A stretch of DNA of 49,042 nucleotides from M55B129 sp964506505. Its GTDB lineage: Bacteria; Bacillota; Dethiobacteria; DTU022. The DNA is taken from the NCBI GenBank assembly GCA_964506505.1, contig CAZDKY010000027.1, positions 1 through 49,042 of the forward strand, written 5' to 3'. The notes beneath the pieces are model-generated. The model saw only the letters and a list, made by a program, of their open reading frames with translations, was not told where the DNA came from and did no database searches. The position numbers and the translations under genes were made by a program. Below, piece after piece: positions 9,269 to 17,690 of this stretch (positions are counted from its first letter, which is position 1; every line of letters begins with the position of its first letter).

Positions 9269-10075
9269 TTAAAGAAACGAGGCCATTTTGGCCGAGCGGG
9301 AAGCAACCAGATCAAGGGCATGCCTGTTTTTGACCCGAATAAACGTCCCCTTCATTCCGAGCGAGCGAGATTCAATAATACCAGCGCTTTCAAATTTACG
9401 CAGGGCATTGACGATCACTGAACGGGTTATGCCCAGGTCATCGGCAATCTTACTAGCCACGATTACGCTCTCATTCTCCTCGAGGTTATTGAGGATTTCT
9501 CGTATTGCTTCAACTTCAGAATAAGAAAGGCTATCGAAAGCCGCTTCCGCCAGTTCTTTGTCCCTGGCTTCCTGTTCTTCACAACTGGCCACCTCATGCA
9601 GAAGGATCACACTGATCATTGCAGCAGCCATTTCTGATACTATTACCTGTTCTTCAGTCAGGGAGCTGTCGAACTGGTTAAAGATAATTGTCCCAAGGCT
9701 CTTCCCATTCCTGTCCACAGGAATCACGGAAAGGAAAGTATTCTGCTGCGCTTCATTGGCCACGGCTTTTTTATTTTTCGCTGCAGGTTTTAAAGCATAG
9801 TCATGCTGTGGTTCATCGATAGCAACAGCCTTTTTGAGGCCGCTATTATCTGTAAGAGTTCCCCTGTCAATGAGACCGGAAAAAAGAGCATCTTCTTTCT
9901 CGGGAGCAATCGCTCCGGCCAGGACGTTCCTCTTATTATCTGCAACCAGCAAAGAAAAACCGGTTATTTCGGCGATTATACTTACTGCTTTCCCCAGGGT
10001 TGGCCCCCCGTTAATATTTTGGAGGAAGGTTCGGTTCAACCGCCTGATTTCTTCCAGTAGAAAATTTGTTTTCAT
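9269..10075 (-). CDS. codY: GTP-sensing global transcriptional repressor CodY
   Basis: CodY senses GTP and branched-chain amino acids and represses nutrient-acquisition and stationary-phase genes in low-GC Gram-positives. The N-terminal GAF-type sensor covers about residues 1-160. The C-terminal winged helix-turn-helix carries the near-invariant signature ASKIADDLGITRSVIVNALR followed by KFESAGIIESRSLGMKGTFI. The protein is 268 residues, slightly longer than the usual ~260, with a Lys/Ala-rich insertion near residues 95-105. GGGAGG lies 8 bases before the ATG. Here it is a single-gene unit, not in the clpQY-codY operon of Bacillus. The nearby amide/branched-chain-type transporter operon is a candidate target by known family biology. 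Confidence 0.96.
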   Translation of the reverse strand: MKTNFLLEEIRRLNRTFLQNINGGPTLGKAVSIIAEITGFSLLVADNKRNVLAGAIAPEKEDALFSGLIDRGTLTDNSGLKKAVAIDEPQHDYALKPAAKNKKAVANEAQQNTFLSVIPVDRNGKSLGTIIFNQFDSSLTEEQVIVSEMAAAMISVILLHEVASCEEQEARDKELAEAAFDSLSYSEVEAIREILNNLEENESVIVASKIADDLGITRSVIVNALRKFESAGIIESRSLGMKGTFIRVKNRHALDLVASRSAKMASFL

Positions 10076-10097
10076 AAGTCATTCCTCCCTTAATTAT

Positions 10098-10126
10098 TTT
10101 ATATTACAAAATATTATATAAGTCAA
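10098..10126 (-). promoter_or_regulatory. Sigma-A promoter of codY
   Basis: On the minus strand TTGACT (10121-10126) and TATAAA (10098-10103) are 17 bases apart and end 22 bases before the codY start. The spacer is A/T-rich and partly palindromic, but I see no convincing CodY box. Confidence 0.75.
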
Positions 10127-10162
10127 CAATATTCTTACTTTTTATAATGAGATGCTTGACAA

Positions 10163-11380
10163 CTAGTTGTCCCTAATACTGTTATGAAATAAATGCTCCG
10201 CCAGCCGGTAAACTTCGAGCAGCGGCAACCCGGATAGGGTAGCGATCTTGCAGCAATCCTCGTACTCGGGAGCAAAGTGACTGACAGGAGCGCCTTTTGC
10301 CTCAGCACTGTACTTAATGCGAATCGGCCCCCAGCGGCTTTCGACCACTTTTGTTTCCCGAGGCAGCATGATTTTGCGAACAGTGGCCAGACGAAGGCCG
10401 AGAGTAGTCGTTTCGGTAAAGATAATGGCCTGCAGTTTCTGCCTCTGCGCGGGAGAGCCAAGCACTGTCAATTTTACAGCAGGCCGGTTTTTTTTCATCT
10501 GGATCGGGGTGAAATATACATCAAGCGCGCCGGCCGCAAACAATCTTTCCATTAGATAACCGAAAACCTCCGGGCTTAGATCGTCAATGTTGGATTCAAT
10601 CACGTCTACATCTTCTTCAAAAGTGTTAAATGCCAAACATCTGCCCTTAATAAGACGCAGGAAATTGGGTGAACCAGGATCATAACTTCCAGCACCATAA
10701 CCAACAGCCTCAATATTGAATGATGGCAAAGGACCAAAGGATTTGGCAAACGTAGTCACCACAGCCGCGCCAGTGGGAGTAACCATCTCAAAATCGGTTT
10801 CCTTTCCCTCAATGGGTGCCCCGCGTCCGGCCAGAATCTCCAGGGTAGCCGGGGAAGGCAAAGGCAGGATCCCGTGAGCTGCTTTCACGGTTCCCCTTCC
10901 AGCCGGGAGCGGAGAACAATATATTTCGTCAATATTGAGTAAATACATAGCAGTTGATGCACCGACAATATCAATAATGGCGTCCACAGCCCCTACTTCG
11001 TGAAAATGTACTTTTTCAACGGGAATATTGTGCACAGCGCTTTCCGCTTTAGCCAGCCGGTTAAAAACCGCTGTGCTTCGTTCATATATAGCATCGGGCA
11101 AATCGGCTTCTTTTAGCAAGGCCAGGATCGCCGGTAAATTTCTTTGCGGGGGGTTGGCTTCATCTACATAAACAATCGCCCTGGTTCCGGCTATACCACC
11201 CCTGCTCACTTTTTCGCTATCCAGGCGCCAGCCGGAGAGAGCAAGGCTACTCAGCATTTCTCTAAGCTCCGGCAATCCCAAACCCAGATCAAGGGCAGCT
11301 CCCAAAATCATGTCTCCGCTTACCCCGCTGAAACAATCAAAATACAGTATCTGTTTTTCCTCGGAAGGAGCTTTTTTCAT
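10163..11380 (-). CDS. larC: Nickel insertion protein LarC
   Basis: LarC inserts nickel into the pyridinium-bis-thiocarboxylate mononucleotide that LarB and LarE prepare, making the nickel-pincer cofactor of lactate racemase and related LarA enzymes. The family start YFDCFSGVSGDMILGAALDLG, the HFHEVGAVDAIIDIVG block and the EDVDVIESNIDDLSPE block are clear. The 405-residue length is that of full LarC; no frameshift separating LarC1 and LarC2 is present, unlike in Lactobacillus. The start overlaps the larB stop by four bases (ATGA). No larA or larE lies in the window, so the client enzyme is elsewhere. Confidence 0.93.
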   Translation of the reverse strand: MKKAPSEEKQILYFDCFSGVSGDMILGAALDLGLGLPELREMLSSLALSGWRLDSEKVSRGGIAGTRAIVYVDEANPPQRNLPAILALLKEADLPDAIYERSTAVFNRLAKAESAVHNIPVEKVHFHEVGAVDAIIDIVGASTAMYLLNIDEIYCSPLPAGRGTVKAAHGILPLPSPATLEILAGRGAPIEGKETDFEMVTPTGAAVVTTFAKSFGPLPSFNIEAVGYGAGSYDPGSPNFLRLIKGRCLAFNTFEEDVDVIESNIDDLSPEVFGYLMERLFAAGALDVYFTPIQMKKNRPAVKLTVLGSPAQRQKLQAIIFTETTTLGLRLATVRKIMLPRETKVVESRWGPIRIKYSAEAKGAPVSHFAPEYEDCCKIATLSGLPLLEVYRLAEHLFHNSIRDN

Positions 11381-12141
11381 CGGTTCTTATCATCTCCGGT
11401 GCGGTTGATCAATGCCGCTGTATACCCCGCTCCATAACCGTTATCAATATTCACTACCGCCACTCCGGTTGCACAACTGTTCAGCATTGTGAGCAGCGGA
11501 GCCAAACCTTTAAAATTTGCCCCATAGCCTACACTGGTAGGCACGGCTATAACCGGACAGGCAACCAGACCCCCGACCACGCTGGCCAGGGCTCCTTCCA
11601 TGCCTGCTGCCACGACAATAGAGCGGGCCTTGCTGATTACCTCCCAGCTATCAAACAGCCGGTGTATCCCGGCTACCCCTACATCAAATAGCCGTTCCAC
11701 CCTGCTGCCCATCAATTCAGCAGTAACAGCCGCCTCTTCGGCTACCGGCAGATCGGCCGTCCCCGCAGAGATCACAACCACCAGGCCGACCGGTTGAGGT
11801 TCCTCGACTGCCCTGATAATCAACGTCCTGGCTGTCCTATTGTATTCGGCCTGCGGATATTTATTCTTCACCGCATCATAAATATTTTCTCCAGCCCGCG
11901 TCGCCAGCACCGTTCCTCCGGTAGCAGCGAGGCGATCAATAATGGCCGTTATCTGAGCAACAGTTTTACCGGGACAGAAAATTACCTCCGGAAAACCCCG
12001 GCGTAGCTGTCTCTGGTGATCAATTTTAGCAAAGCCGAGATCTTCGTACGGCAGGATACGCAGGTTCTCGACAGCCTCATCAACCCCTAGCCGCCCTTCC
12101 TGCAGATCAATCAACAATTCCCGCAGTTTCTTTTCTTGAAT
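11377..12141 (-). CDS. larB: Nickel-pincer cofactor carboxylase/hydrolase LarB, possible ATT start
   Basis: LarB carboxylates the pyridinium ring of nicotinic acid adenine dinucleotide and cleaves the phosphoanhydride bond, the first step of nickel-pincer cofactor synthesis. The C-terminal half resembles PurE (AIR carboxylase): VVVISAGTADLPVAEEA, then DVGVAGIHRLF and VAAGMEGALASVVGGL. The first ordinary start is TTG at 12117, with no good Shine-Dalgarno site, and it removes part of the N-terminal helix. In frame upstream, ATT at 12139-12141 sits 9 bases after AGGGGG and adds MQEKKLRE before the TTG; TGA closes the frame before that. I favour ATT but cannot exclude TTG. It is coupled to larC. 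Confidence 0.9.
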   Translation of the reverse strand: MQEKKLRELLIDLQEGRLGVDEAVENLRILPYEDLGFAKIDHQRQLRRGFPEVIFCPGKTVAQITAIIDRLAATGGTVLATRAGENIYDAVKNKYPQAEYNRTARTLIIRAVEEPQPVGLVVVISAGTADLPVAEEAAVTAELMGSRVERLFDVGVAGIHRLFDSWEVISKARSIVVAAGMEGALASVVGGLVACPVIAVPTSVGYGANFKGLAPLLTMLNSCATGVAVVNIDNGYGAGYTAALINRTGDDKNR

Positions 12142-12210
12142 CGCCGACTTCCCCCTTCATCATCAGATCCGGGCTATTGCAATCATCTGTGTCAAAGAAA
12201 TATTTTATAA

Positions 12211-12235
12211 ATTATATCACAAAGTCCTTTGTCAT
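12211..12235 (-). promoter_or_regulatory. Probable larB -10 box with overlapping inverted repeat
   Basis: On the minus strand TATAAT occupies 12211-12216, about 70 bases before the larB start. The adjoining 12216-12235 contains ACAAAG-TC-CTTTGT, a palindrome with 6-bp arms that extends with one mismatch. A repressor bound here would block the -10 box. No good -35 box is visible. The binding protein is unknown. Confidence 0.4.
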
Positions 12236-12419
12236 AGGAAAAAAGAGGCGCAGGCTTAGAGTAAAACGCCGAGACACACAATAAGTATTATACTGCTTAA
12301 AATCTCTTGATAAAAGGAGTTCATTCGAATATTGGATAAAATTAACGGAAAAATGATGAAGGTAAAACAGAAAGCATTTATCGCTCCGACAGCAATCACT
12401 AACGACAAAGAATATTTAG

Positions 12420-12445
12420 AAGGAGCCGCCAGGCAGCGGCTCCTT
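12420..12445 (-). terminator. Terminator hairpin after flxA
   Basis: AAGGAGCCGC pairs with GCGGCTCCTT across a 6-base loop, starting 6 bases beyond the flxA stop on the minus strand. Only a short T stretch follows on either strand, so it may be weak or bidirectional. Confidence 0.6.
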
Positions 12446-12450
12446 TCAGT

Positions 12451-13278
12451 TTAATATTCGGCGGGCAACTCATTGAGCTGGGCCAGGCTGAAAACCGGCC
12501 CGTCCTTGCAGACATAGACAGGCCCCAGGTTGCATCGGCCGCACTTGCCCACCCCGCACTTCATGCGCATTTCCAGGGTGGTGATCACCTGTTCCGGAGC
12601 AAATTTTAGTTTTTCAAGTGCTTGCAGAACAAATTTGATCATGATTGGCGGTCCGCAGGTAACAGCTACCCGGTTTTCCGGGACAAAAGCAAGCTCTGTT
12701 ACATAAGAAGGGACAAAACCAACATGACCAGACCAATCAGGGAATTCTGCATCAACAGTCAGATAAACCGTGCTGTCCGGCTGCTTCGGCCAGGTTTCCC
12801 TGATCTCGCTTTTACGAACCAGATCAGCGGGGCTGCGCGCTCCATAGACAATATCAATATGACCGTATTCTTCCCGGTTGGCAAAACAATAACCAATCAG
12901 CGAACGTAACGGGGCCAGGCCAATTCCTCCGCCAATTAAGAGGAGGTCTTTCCCCTTCATTTCGTCGACGGGAAAACCATTTCCATAGGGACCGCGGATA
13001 CCAATCTGCCTGCCGGGTACCAAATCATGAAGGGCTCCTGAAACATCACCAACTTTTTTAATGCTGAATTCAAGACAGTCGCGGCAGTACGGTGAAGAAG
13101 TGATCGAAAAAATTGCTTCACCGACCGGCGGCACCGAGAGCATGGCACACTGACCGGGCCTAAAATCAAAGGGGATCCCTTCTTGTCCAGCTACTCGCAG
13201 TGTTTTTACGTCCGGTGTTTCGGCCGCTATTTCGAGAACTGTAACTGTCTGAGGCATAAGCGGGTTAGCCTTACCCAA
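12451..13278 (-). CDS. flxA: FAD/NAD(P)-binding oxidoreductase subunit, FlxA-like
   Basis: This is the pyridine-nucleotide module that should pass electrons between NAD(P)H and the Hdr complex. It has an FAD-binding barrel with the SITSSPY motif, a nucleotide-binding GGGIGLAPLRSL motif, and a C-terminal 2Fe-2S-type cysteine cluster (CGVGKCGRCNLGPVYVC). This is the ferredoxin-reductase layout of dihydroorotate dehydrogenase K and anaerobic sulfite reductase B subunits. The TTG at 13278 has GGAGGT 7 bases upstream and overlaps the previous gene by 8 bases; an ATG at 13257 has a poorer site. The open frame further upstream overlaps the previous gene and is not coding. It is last in the seven-gene unit. 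The FlxA name is an inference from operon order. Confidence 0.88.
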   Translation of the reverse strand: MGKANPLMPQTVTVLEIAAETPDVKTLRVAGQEGIPFDFRPGQCAMLSVPPVGEAIFSITSSPYCRDCLEFSIKKVGDVSGALHDLVPGRQIGIRGPYGNGFPVDEMKGKDLLLIGGGIGLAPLRSLIGYCFANREEYGHIDIVYGARSPADLVRKSEIRETWPKQPDSTVYLTVDAEFPDWSGHVGFVPSYVTELAFVPENRVAVTCGPPIMIKFVLQALEKLKFAPEQVITTLEMRMKCGVGKCGRCNLGPVYVCKDGPVFSLAQLNELPAEY

Positions 13279-14281
13279 CTTTTTCACCTCCAAGAGCTTT
13301 AATGACCTGCACCATATCCAGGTTAACGGGACAACTGCGGAGACAGCGACCGCAGCCGACACAGGCAATTTCACCATAGGCCTCCGGGTAATAGCAAAGT
13401 TTGTGCATGAAACGCTGCCGTACCCTTTCCTTGCGGCTCGGGCGCGGATTATGATCGCCAGCCATCTGCGTAAAATTGCCAAACATGCAGCTGTCCCAGC
13501 AGCGGAACCGTTCTCCTTCCTCTTCATGCCCATAATCTTCTACATCGAAGCAATAGCAGGTAGGGCAAACGTAGGTGCAAATTCCGCAGCCAATGCAGCT
13601 TCTGAACAAATCGTCCCAGACCGGATCATCAAAGCGTTCCTGTAAATCTTCCGCCAATCCTTCTACCTGCAGTCCAAAATCTTCTGTTTGTACATCAACC
13701 AGGATATTTGTTTCATCATCACCGTCCTCCAGCAGGGGAGCGGCTTTATCAAGGAGAATTTTGCCCTTTGCAGTCCGCTCTTCCAACAGCAACCCTTTTT
13801 CAGTTAAATAAGCCATCACATCGGCCCCCGGGGCATCAGTTGGATCTATGCCGAAGACACCGCAGAAACAGTAAGGATCGGGCCGGCGACAGGCCAGGGC
13901 GACCACCGTTGTGTTTTCACGGCGCTTTTTATAAAGGGCATCCGGAGGATCCTGGTTCAAAAAAACCCGGTCAATCATTTCTATTGCTTTCAGGTCGCAG
14001 GGATGAAGGGCAAAAGCGATTACCGAAGCGGCGTTTTCAACCTCCACGAGATCCAGCCGTTCGCCCCGGCAGCTATAGCGCAGATAAGTTTCTTCCCGCG
14101 GCAGAAATATATCCTTCGGGGAAACAGTACTGTTGACCGCCTCCAAGTTTACCTTGGCTCCTTCCCGCCAGGGCTGATAAAGAACAACCGGGCCATCTTC
14201 GACAGGCAGATATAGAGGCCCTTCATCGGCCAGGAGCGCCCATAATTCCGGCCACTTTTCTTTTAAGAGCAGTTTTTTCAT
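13271..14281 (-). CDS. flxB: 4Fe-4S dicluster electron-transfer subunit, FlxB-like (AsrA/HydB type)
   Basis: The 336-residue protein resembles the A subunit of anaerobic sulfite reductase and the beta subunit of sulfhydrogenases. The N-terminal two thirds are a conserved soluble domain with HPCDLKAIEMIDRVF. The C-terminal part has two 4Fe-4S motifs, CIGCGICTYVCPTCYC and CVGCGRCLRSCP. It should relay electrons between the FAD subunit and the rest of the complex. The ATG at 14281 follows GAGGTGTCTGGG; a longer frame to 14392 overlaps the neighbour and is rejected. Ten bases separate it from the upstream gene, and it overlaps flxA. Confidence 0.85.
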   Translation of the reverse strand: MKKLLLKEKWPELWALLADEGPLYLPVEDGPVVLYQPWREGAKVNLEAVNSTVSPKDIFLPREETYLRYSCRGERLDLVEVENAASVIAFALHPCDLKAIEMIDRVFLNQDPPDALYKKRRENTTVVALACRRPDPYCFCGVFGIDPTDAPGADVMAYLTEKGLLLEERTAKGKILLDKAAPLLEDGDDETNILVDVQTEDFGLQVEGLAEDLQERFDDPVWDDLFRSCIGCGICTYVCPTCYCFDVEDYGHEEEGERFRCWDSCMFGNFTQMAGDHNPRPSRKERVRQRFMHKLCYYPEAYGEIACVGCGRCLRSCPVNLDMVQVIKALGGEKVG

Positions 14282-14291
14282 CCCAGACACC

Positions 14292-15266
14292 TCACTTTTC
14301 CGAAAAAGCTGCCGGGTCATCGGGCTTGTATGTAAGCAGTGGCGGTTCTTCCTCAGGGTTGAGTCCGGCTTCATAATGACCGTACAGCTCATTAATATCC
14401 TTGATCAGCTTGCGGTTTAGCTCCATCAGGGGGATGCCAACCGGGCAAACTCGTTCACATTCCCCACAGTCGATACAGCGCCCGGTGCCGTGGTAAGCAC
14501 GGACCAGGTGAAACATGAAATTTTCACCAGGCTGGTAAGCGCGGCCCTGCCATCGTGGATTCTTCTGCTCCACGAAACATTCAAGGCAGCTGCAGTAGGG
14601 ACAGACCTGGCGGCAGGCATAACATCGCAGACAGCGGGAAAGCTCTTTTTCCCAGTAGGTATAGCGCTCGTCGGCAGACAGCCTTTCGAGCTCTTCTACC
14701 GCCTTAAAATGCTCCAGCCTTTCTCTGTCACCAAGCGGAGTAAAGAGCATCTGATCATAAACCACCGGGTCAGGGTGCAGACAGTGCCGGCATTTGGCCA
14801 ACAGCAGCTCTTCACGCGGCATTTCTTTGTTTTCCTCTTTTGTCTGCAAAATAACTGTCCCATCCTGCTCAATTATCCCTTCCAGATCGGATCCGCCCTC
14901 TTCTGTGAGCCTGGCATAGTCCAGCATTCCGGGGCAGGGCAAGCCGTAAAGAATCACTCTCTCCCTTTCCACAATCCTGTCCTGGAGGAGACGGTTGAAA
15001 GCCCGGGCATCGCAGCCCTTGACCAGCACCCCGATCTTTTTATTCTCTTTCAGCTCATCCTGCAAATAACGGCTAAGGTTGACGGCACAGAAGGAATCCC
15101 AGACCAGTCTTTCAAGATCTTTTTCACTGCGGGCAAATAACGGCCGCGACTGCCACCAGTAATGTCCTTTTTCCCAGCCGAGCAACAGATCGATGCGCCC
15201 GCCGAGCAGATCCTGACTAACTGCCTTTTTTACTTTAACTGTTTGCTCAGAGACTTGCTCTGCCAT
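14292..15266 (-). CDS. flxC: 4Fe-4S dicluster subunit, FlxC-like
   Basis: The 324-residue protein has a first half with LVKGCDARAFNRLLQ and LYGLPCPGMLDYARL, similar in layout to F420-hydrogenase beta-like and FlxC proteins, then extra cysteines (CRHCLHPD) and a C-terminal pair of iron-sulfur motifs, CLRCYACRQVCPYCSCLEC and CIDCGECERVCPVGIP. It is organised like the next gene product, so the two may be ancient paralogs. It probably carries electrons within the Flx module. The ATG follows GAGGG and overlaps flxD by 37 bases, evidence of tight coupling. Confidence 0.82.
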   Translation of the reverse strand: MAEQVSEQTVKVKKAVSQDLLGGRIDLLLGWEKGHYWWQSRPLFARSEKDLERLVWDSFCAVNLSRYLQDELKENKKIGVLVKGCDARAFNRLLQDRIVERERVILYGLPCPGMLDYARLTEEGGSDLEGIIEQDGTVILQTKEENKEMPREELLLAKCRHCLHPDPVVYDQMLFTPLGDRERLEHFKAVEELERLSADERYTYWEKELSRCLRCYACRQVCPYCSCLECFVEQKNPRWQGRAYQPGENFMFHLVRAYHGTGRCIDCGECERVCPVGIPLMELNRKLIKDINELYGHYEAGLNPEEEPPLLTYKPDDPAAFSEK

Positions 15267-15706
15267 CGGGCATCCCTCATCTTTCTGTTCGGCCCGAGGG
15301 CCTTTATTTTACCAGTCATCGCTTCCATTACCTCGGCAAATTTATCTCCCTCAGATGCCGATATCCAACGGACTTCAAAGCGTTCCGGCTCCAGGCCGAC
15401 AAATTCCAGCATTCTTTTAAAGGCGGAAAGGCGACGTCTGCTGTGATAATTGCCTGTGCTGTAGTGGCAATCCCCTGGATGGCAGCCGGCTACCAGAACA
15501 CCGTCGGCCCCACGCTGGAAAGCATGCAGGATAAACATGGGATTGATGCGCCCGGAGCAGGGCACGCGAATAACTTTCACATTGGCCGGATATTTCATTC
15601 GGCTGGTTCCAGCCAGATCACCGCCGGCATAGCTGCACCAGTTGCAGCAAAAAGCAACTATTAACGGTTCCCAACCAGTAGCCGGGTCATTCAGCGCTGC
15701 AGACAT
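15230..15706 (-). CDS. flxD: MvhD/FlxD-type iron-sulfur subunit
   Basis: This 158-residue protein belongs to the methyl-viologen-reducing hydrogenase delta family, a small 2Fe-2S protein that docks onto HdrA and feeds it electrons. Conserved blocks are FCCNWCSYAGGDLAG, IRVPCSGRINP and VLVAGCHPGDCHYSTGN, whose cysteines bind the cluster. The ATG at 15706 lies inside the hdrA end (16-base overlap), and GGAGGT is 9 bases upstream. A longer frame to 15805 is only overlap with hdrA. Adjacency to hdrA matches MvhD-HdrA fusions seen in other anaerobes. Confidence 0.9.
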   Translation of the reverse strand: MSAALNDPATGWEPLIVAFCCNWCSYAGGDLAGTSRMKYPANVKVIRVPCSGRINPMFILHAFQRGADGVLVAGCHPGDCHYSTGNYHSRRRLSAFKRMLEFVGLEPERFEVRWISASEGDKFAEVMEAMTGKIKALGPNRKMRDARWQSKSLSKQLK

Positions 15707-17676
15707 ATGGCATCCACCTCCGCCAGTATTTGTTCGTTGCTGAAGCCTTTCAGGTTTATTGATCCCGAACGGCAGATTGCCGTGCAGGATCCGCAGCCCT
15801 GGCACAAAGCAGCATTGACTTCGGCTACCGTTCTTTTAATCGTCCCCTTTGCAGCCCGCTCTTCAATTTCCACCGCATTGATAGCCCCGTAAGGACAGAC
15901 CGCTTCACAGTATAAGCAGCCTGAACACTCAGCCTGGTTAACTACTGCAGTACAGGCTTCGCCCTGCAGAACTTCTTTGGAGAGAAGGCTTACCGCTTTC
16001 GCCGCGGCAGCGCCGGCCTGGGCCACAGTGTCAGGAATATCTTTCGGCGCCTGGCAAGCCCCGGCAATAAAGATTCCGGCGGTATGGGTTTCTACAGGTC
16101 TCAGTTTGGGATGGGCTTCATTAAAAAAGTGGTAGCTGTCGCTGCTGATGCCCACAATCCTGCCCAATGCCGGAGCATCGGCGCGGGCAATGGAAGCAGC
16201 AGCCAGGACGACCATATCAGCCTTGATCTCAATCGTTTTCCCGCTGAGTGAATCGACTCCCTTAACCAGCAGGTAATCGTTTTCAGGGAAAATTTTCCCT
16301 ACCTGTCCACGCAGGTAGGCAACATCATATTCTTCAGCCGCCCTGCGCTGAAATTCTTCATAACCTTTGCCAGCCGCGCGGATATCGATATAGAAGACAT
16401 AGCTCCTGGCATCAGGTACTTTTTCTTTCAGCAGTATAGCCTGTTTGGCCGTATACATACAGCAGATCCTGGAACAGTAATTCATGCCGCGTGCCTTGTC
16501 GCGAGATCCAACGCACTGGATAAAAACAACCTTTTTGGGAGGTTTACCATCGGAAAAACGGACCACCTTGCCACCGGTCGGCCCCGAAGCATTAAAGAGA
16601 CGTTCAAATTCAAGTCCGGTCAGGATATCGGGGTGCTGCCCGTAGCCATATTCACCATAACCGGAGGGATCCATCTGGTCGAAGCCAGTGGAAACAATAA
16701 TCGCTCCATAACGGCGTTCAAGCATTTCATCCTGCTGTTCAAAATCGATAGCTTCAGAAGGGCATTCTTTAGCGCAGATCTGGCAGCGTCCTTTCTGGAA
16801 ATAAAGGCATGCTTGACGATCTATAACCGGCACGTTGGGCACAGCCTGGGGGAAGGGTACGTATATTGCCTTACGTGTGGAACGGCCCATTTCAAATTCC
16901 GCCGGAGTTTTTTTGGGGCATTTTTCATAACATATTCCACAGCCGGTACATTTGACTGCATCTACACTGCGCGCTTTTTTCCTGATGGTTACGTCAAACT
17001 GGCCGACAAATCCATTAACTTCTTCGACTTCAGAATATGTAAGCAGGTTGATATTCTGGTGCTGGGCCACCTCGACCATTTTGGGCGTAAGGATGCAGGC
17101 AGAACAGTCAAGGGTAGGAAAAGTTTTCTCCAGCTGGGCCATACGCCCGCCTATACTCGGTTCCCGCTCAACAATATCCACCATAAAACCGGCTTCAGCA
17201 ATATCAAGGGCAGCTTGGATACCAGCAATACCTCCCCCGATTACCAGGGCCCGTTTCTCCACTTCCATGCTTGGGGACTCAAGAGGGTCATTGAGAGTAG
17301 CTTTGGCGACGGCGGCTCGGACCAGGGCTACAGCCTTGGGGGTTGCTTTATCCATATCACGATGCACCCAGGAGCACTGCTCCCGGATATTGGCTACTTC
17401 CAGCAGGAAAGGATTAAGGCTGGCTTCAGCAGCTGCTTTCCTAAAAGTATTTTCATGCATTCGCGGCGAGCAGGTGCCCACGACAACCCGATCCAGGTTA
17501 TATTCCTTGATCGCCTTTTTTATTAAATCCTGTCCCACCTCGGAACAGAGATAACGGTAATCTTCAGCATGGACCACGCCGGGAAAACTGCGCGCGGATT
17601 CGACCACTGTATCTATATCAACCGTAGCAGCAATATTGGTACCGCAGTGGCAGATAAACACTCCTGTTCTGGGCAA
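15691..17676 (-). CDS. hdrA: Heterodisulfide reductase subunit A-like flavoprotein (bifurcating)
   Basis: HdrA is the FAD subunit that splits electron pairs between a high-potential acceptor (through HdrBC) and ferredoxin. The 661-residue chain starts with the CHCG motif (residues 9-12), then the FAD motif GGGIAG at 147-152, extra cysteines in LDCSACIL near 190-193, a ferredoxin motif CTGCGICYEKC from 243, a second near 298-305, a thioredoxin-reductase-like part, and two C-terminal 4Fe-4S motifs (CSGCLYCEAVC and CQGCGSCTAIC) in the last 80 residues. The TTG start follows GGGAGGT by 7 bases. All expected cofactor sites are present. It lies 14 bases after hdrC. Confidence 0.95.
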   Translation of the reverse strand: MPRTGVFICHCGTNIAATVDIDTVVESARSFPGVVHAEDYRYLCSEVGQDLIKKAIKEYNLDRVVVGTCSPRMHENTFRKAAAEASLNPFLLEVANIREQCSWVHRDMDKATPKAVALVRAAVAKATLNDPLESPSMEVEKRALVIGGGIAGIQAALDIAEAGFMVDIVEREPSIGGRMAQLEKTFPTLDCSACILTPKMVEVAQHQNINLLTYSEVEEVNGFVGQFDVTIRKKARSVDAVKCTGCGICYEKCPKKTPAEFEMGRSTRKAIYVPFPQAVPNVPVIDRQACLYFQKGRCQICAKECPSEAIDFEQQDEMLERRYGAIIVSTGFDQMDPSGYGEYGYGQHPDILTGLEFERLFNASGPTGGKVVRFSDGKPPKKVVFIQCVGSRDKARGMNYCSRICCMYTAKQAILLKEKVPDARSYVFYIDIRAAGKGYEEFQRRAAEEYDVAYLRGQVGKIFPENDYLLVKGVDSLSGKTIEIKADMVVLAAASIARADAPALGRIVGISSDSYHFFNEAHPKLRPVETHTAGIFIAGACQAPKDIPDTVAQAGAAAAKAVSLLSKEVLQGEACTAVVNQAECSGCLYCEAVCPYGAINAVEIEERAAKGTIKRTVAEVNAALCQGCGSCTAICRSGSINLKGFSNEQILAEVDAICLQR

Positions 17677-17690
17677 ATTCCCGACCTCCC

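Larger units (their letters stand above)
12142..12450. other. Gap between the flx-hdr operon and larBC
   Basis: This 309-base stretch holds the larB promoter region and the terminator hairpin of the upstream operon. On the plus strand, TTG at 12332, 12 bases after AAAGGAG, opens a 41-codon frame ending TAA at 12455-12457. It resembles no family I can name, and its end falls in the hairpin, so I leave it as an unproven small frame. Confidence 0.5.

Noticed and set aside
10098..10140. Possible CodY box in the codY promoter
   Set aside because: The A/T-rich spacer is partly palindromic but does not match the CodY consensus well enough to claim autoregulation.
13279..13533. N-terminal extension of flxA
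   Set aside because: It overlaps flxB in another frame, has a low-complexity composition and the good ribosome binding site is at 13278.
14490..15140. 216-codon plus-strand frame opposite flxC
   Set aside because: It is a shadow of the iron-sulfur gene, which has clear motifs and coupling on the other strand.
15707..15805. N-terminal extension of flxD
   Set aside because: It lies wholly inside hdrA in another frame, and the MvhD family starts near the internal ATG.
16633..17526. Long plus-strand frame opposite hdrA
   Set aside because: It is the complement of an obvious flavoprotein gene; its composition is not protein-like and no start site is present.
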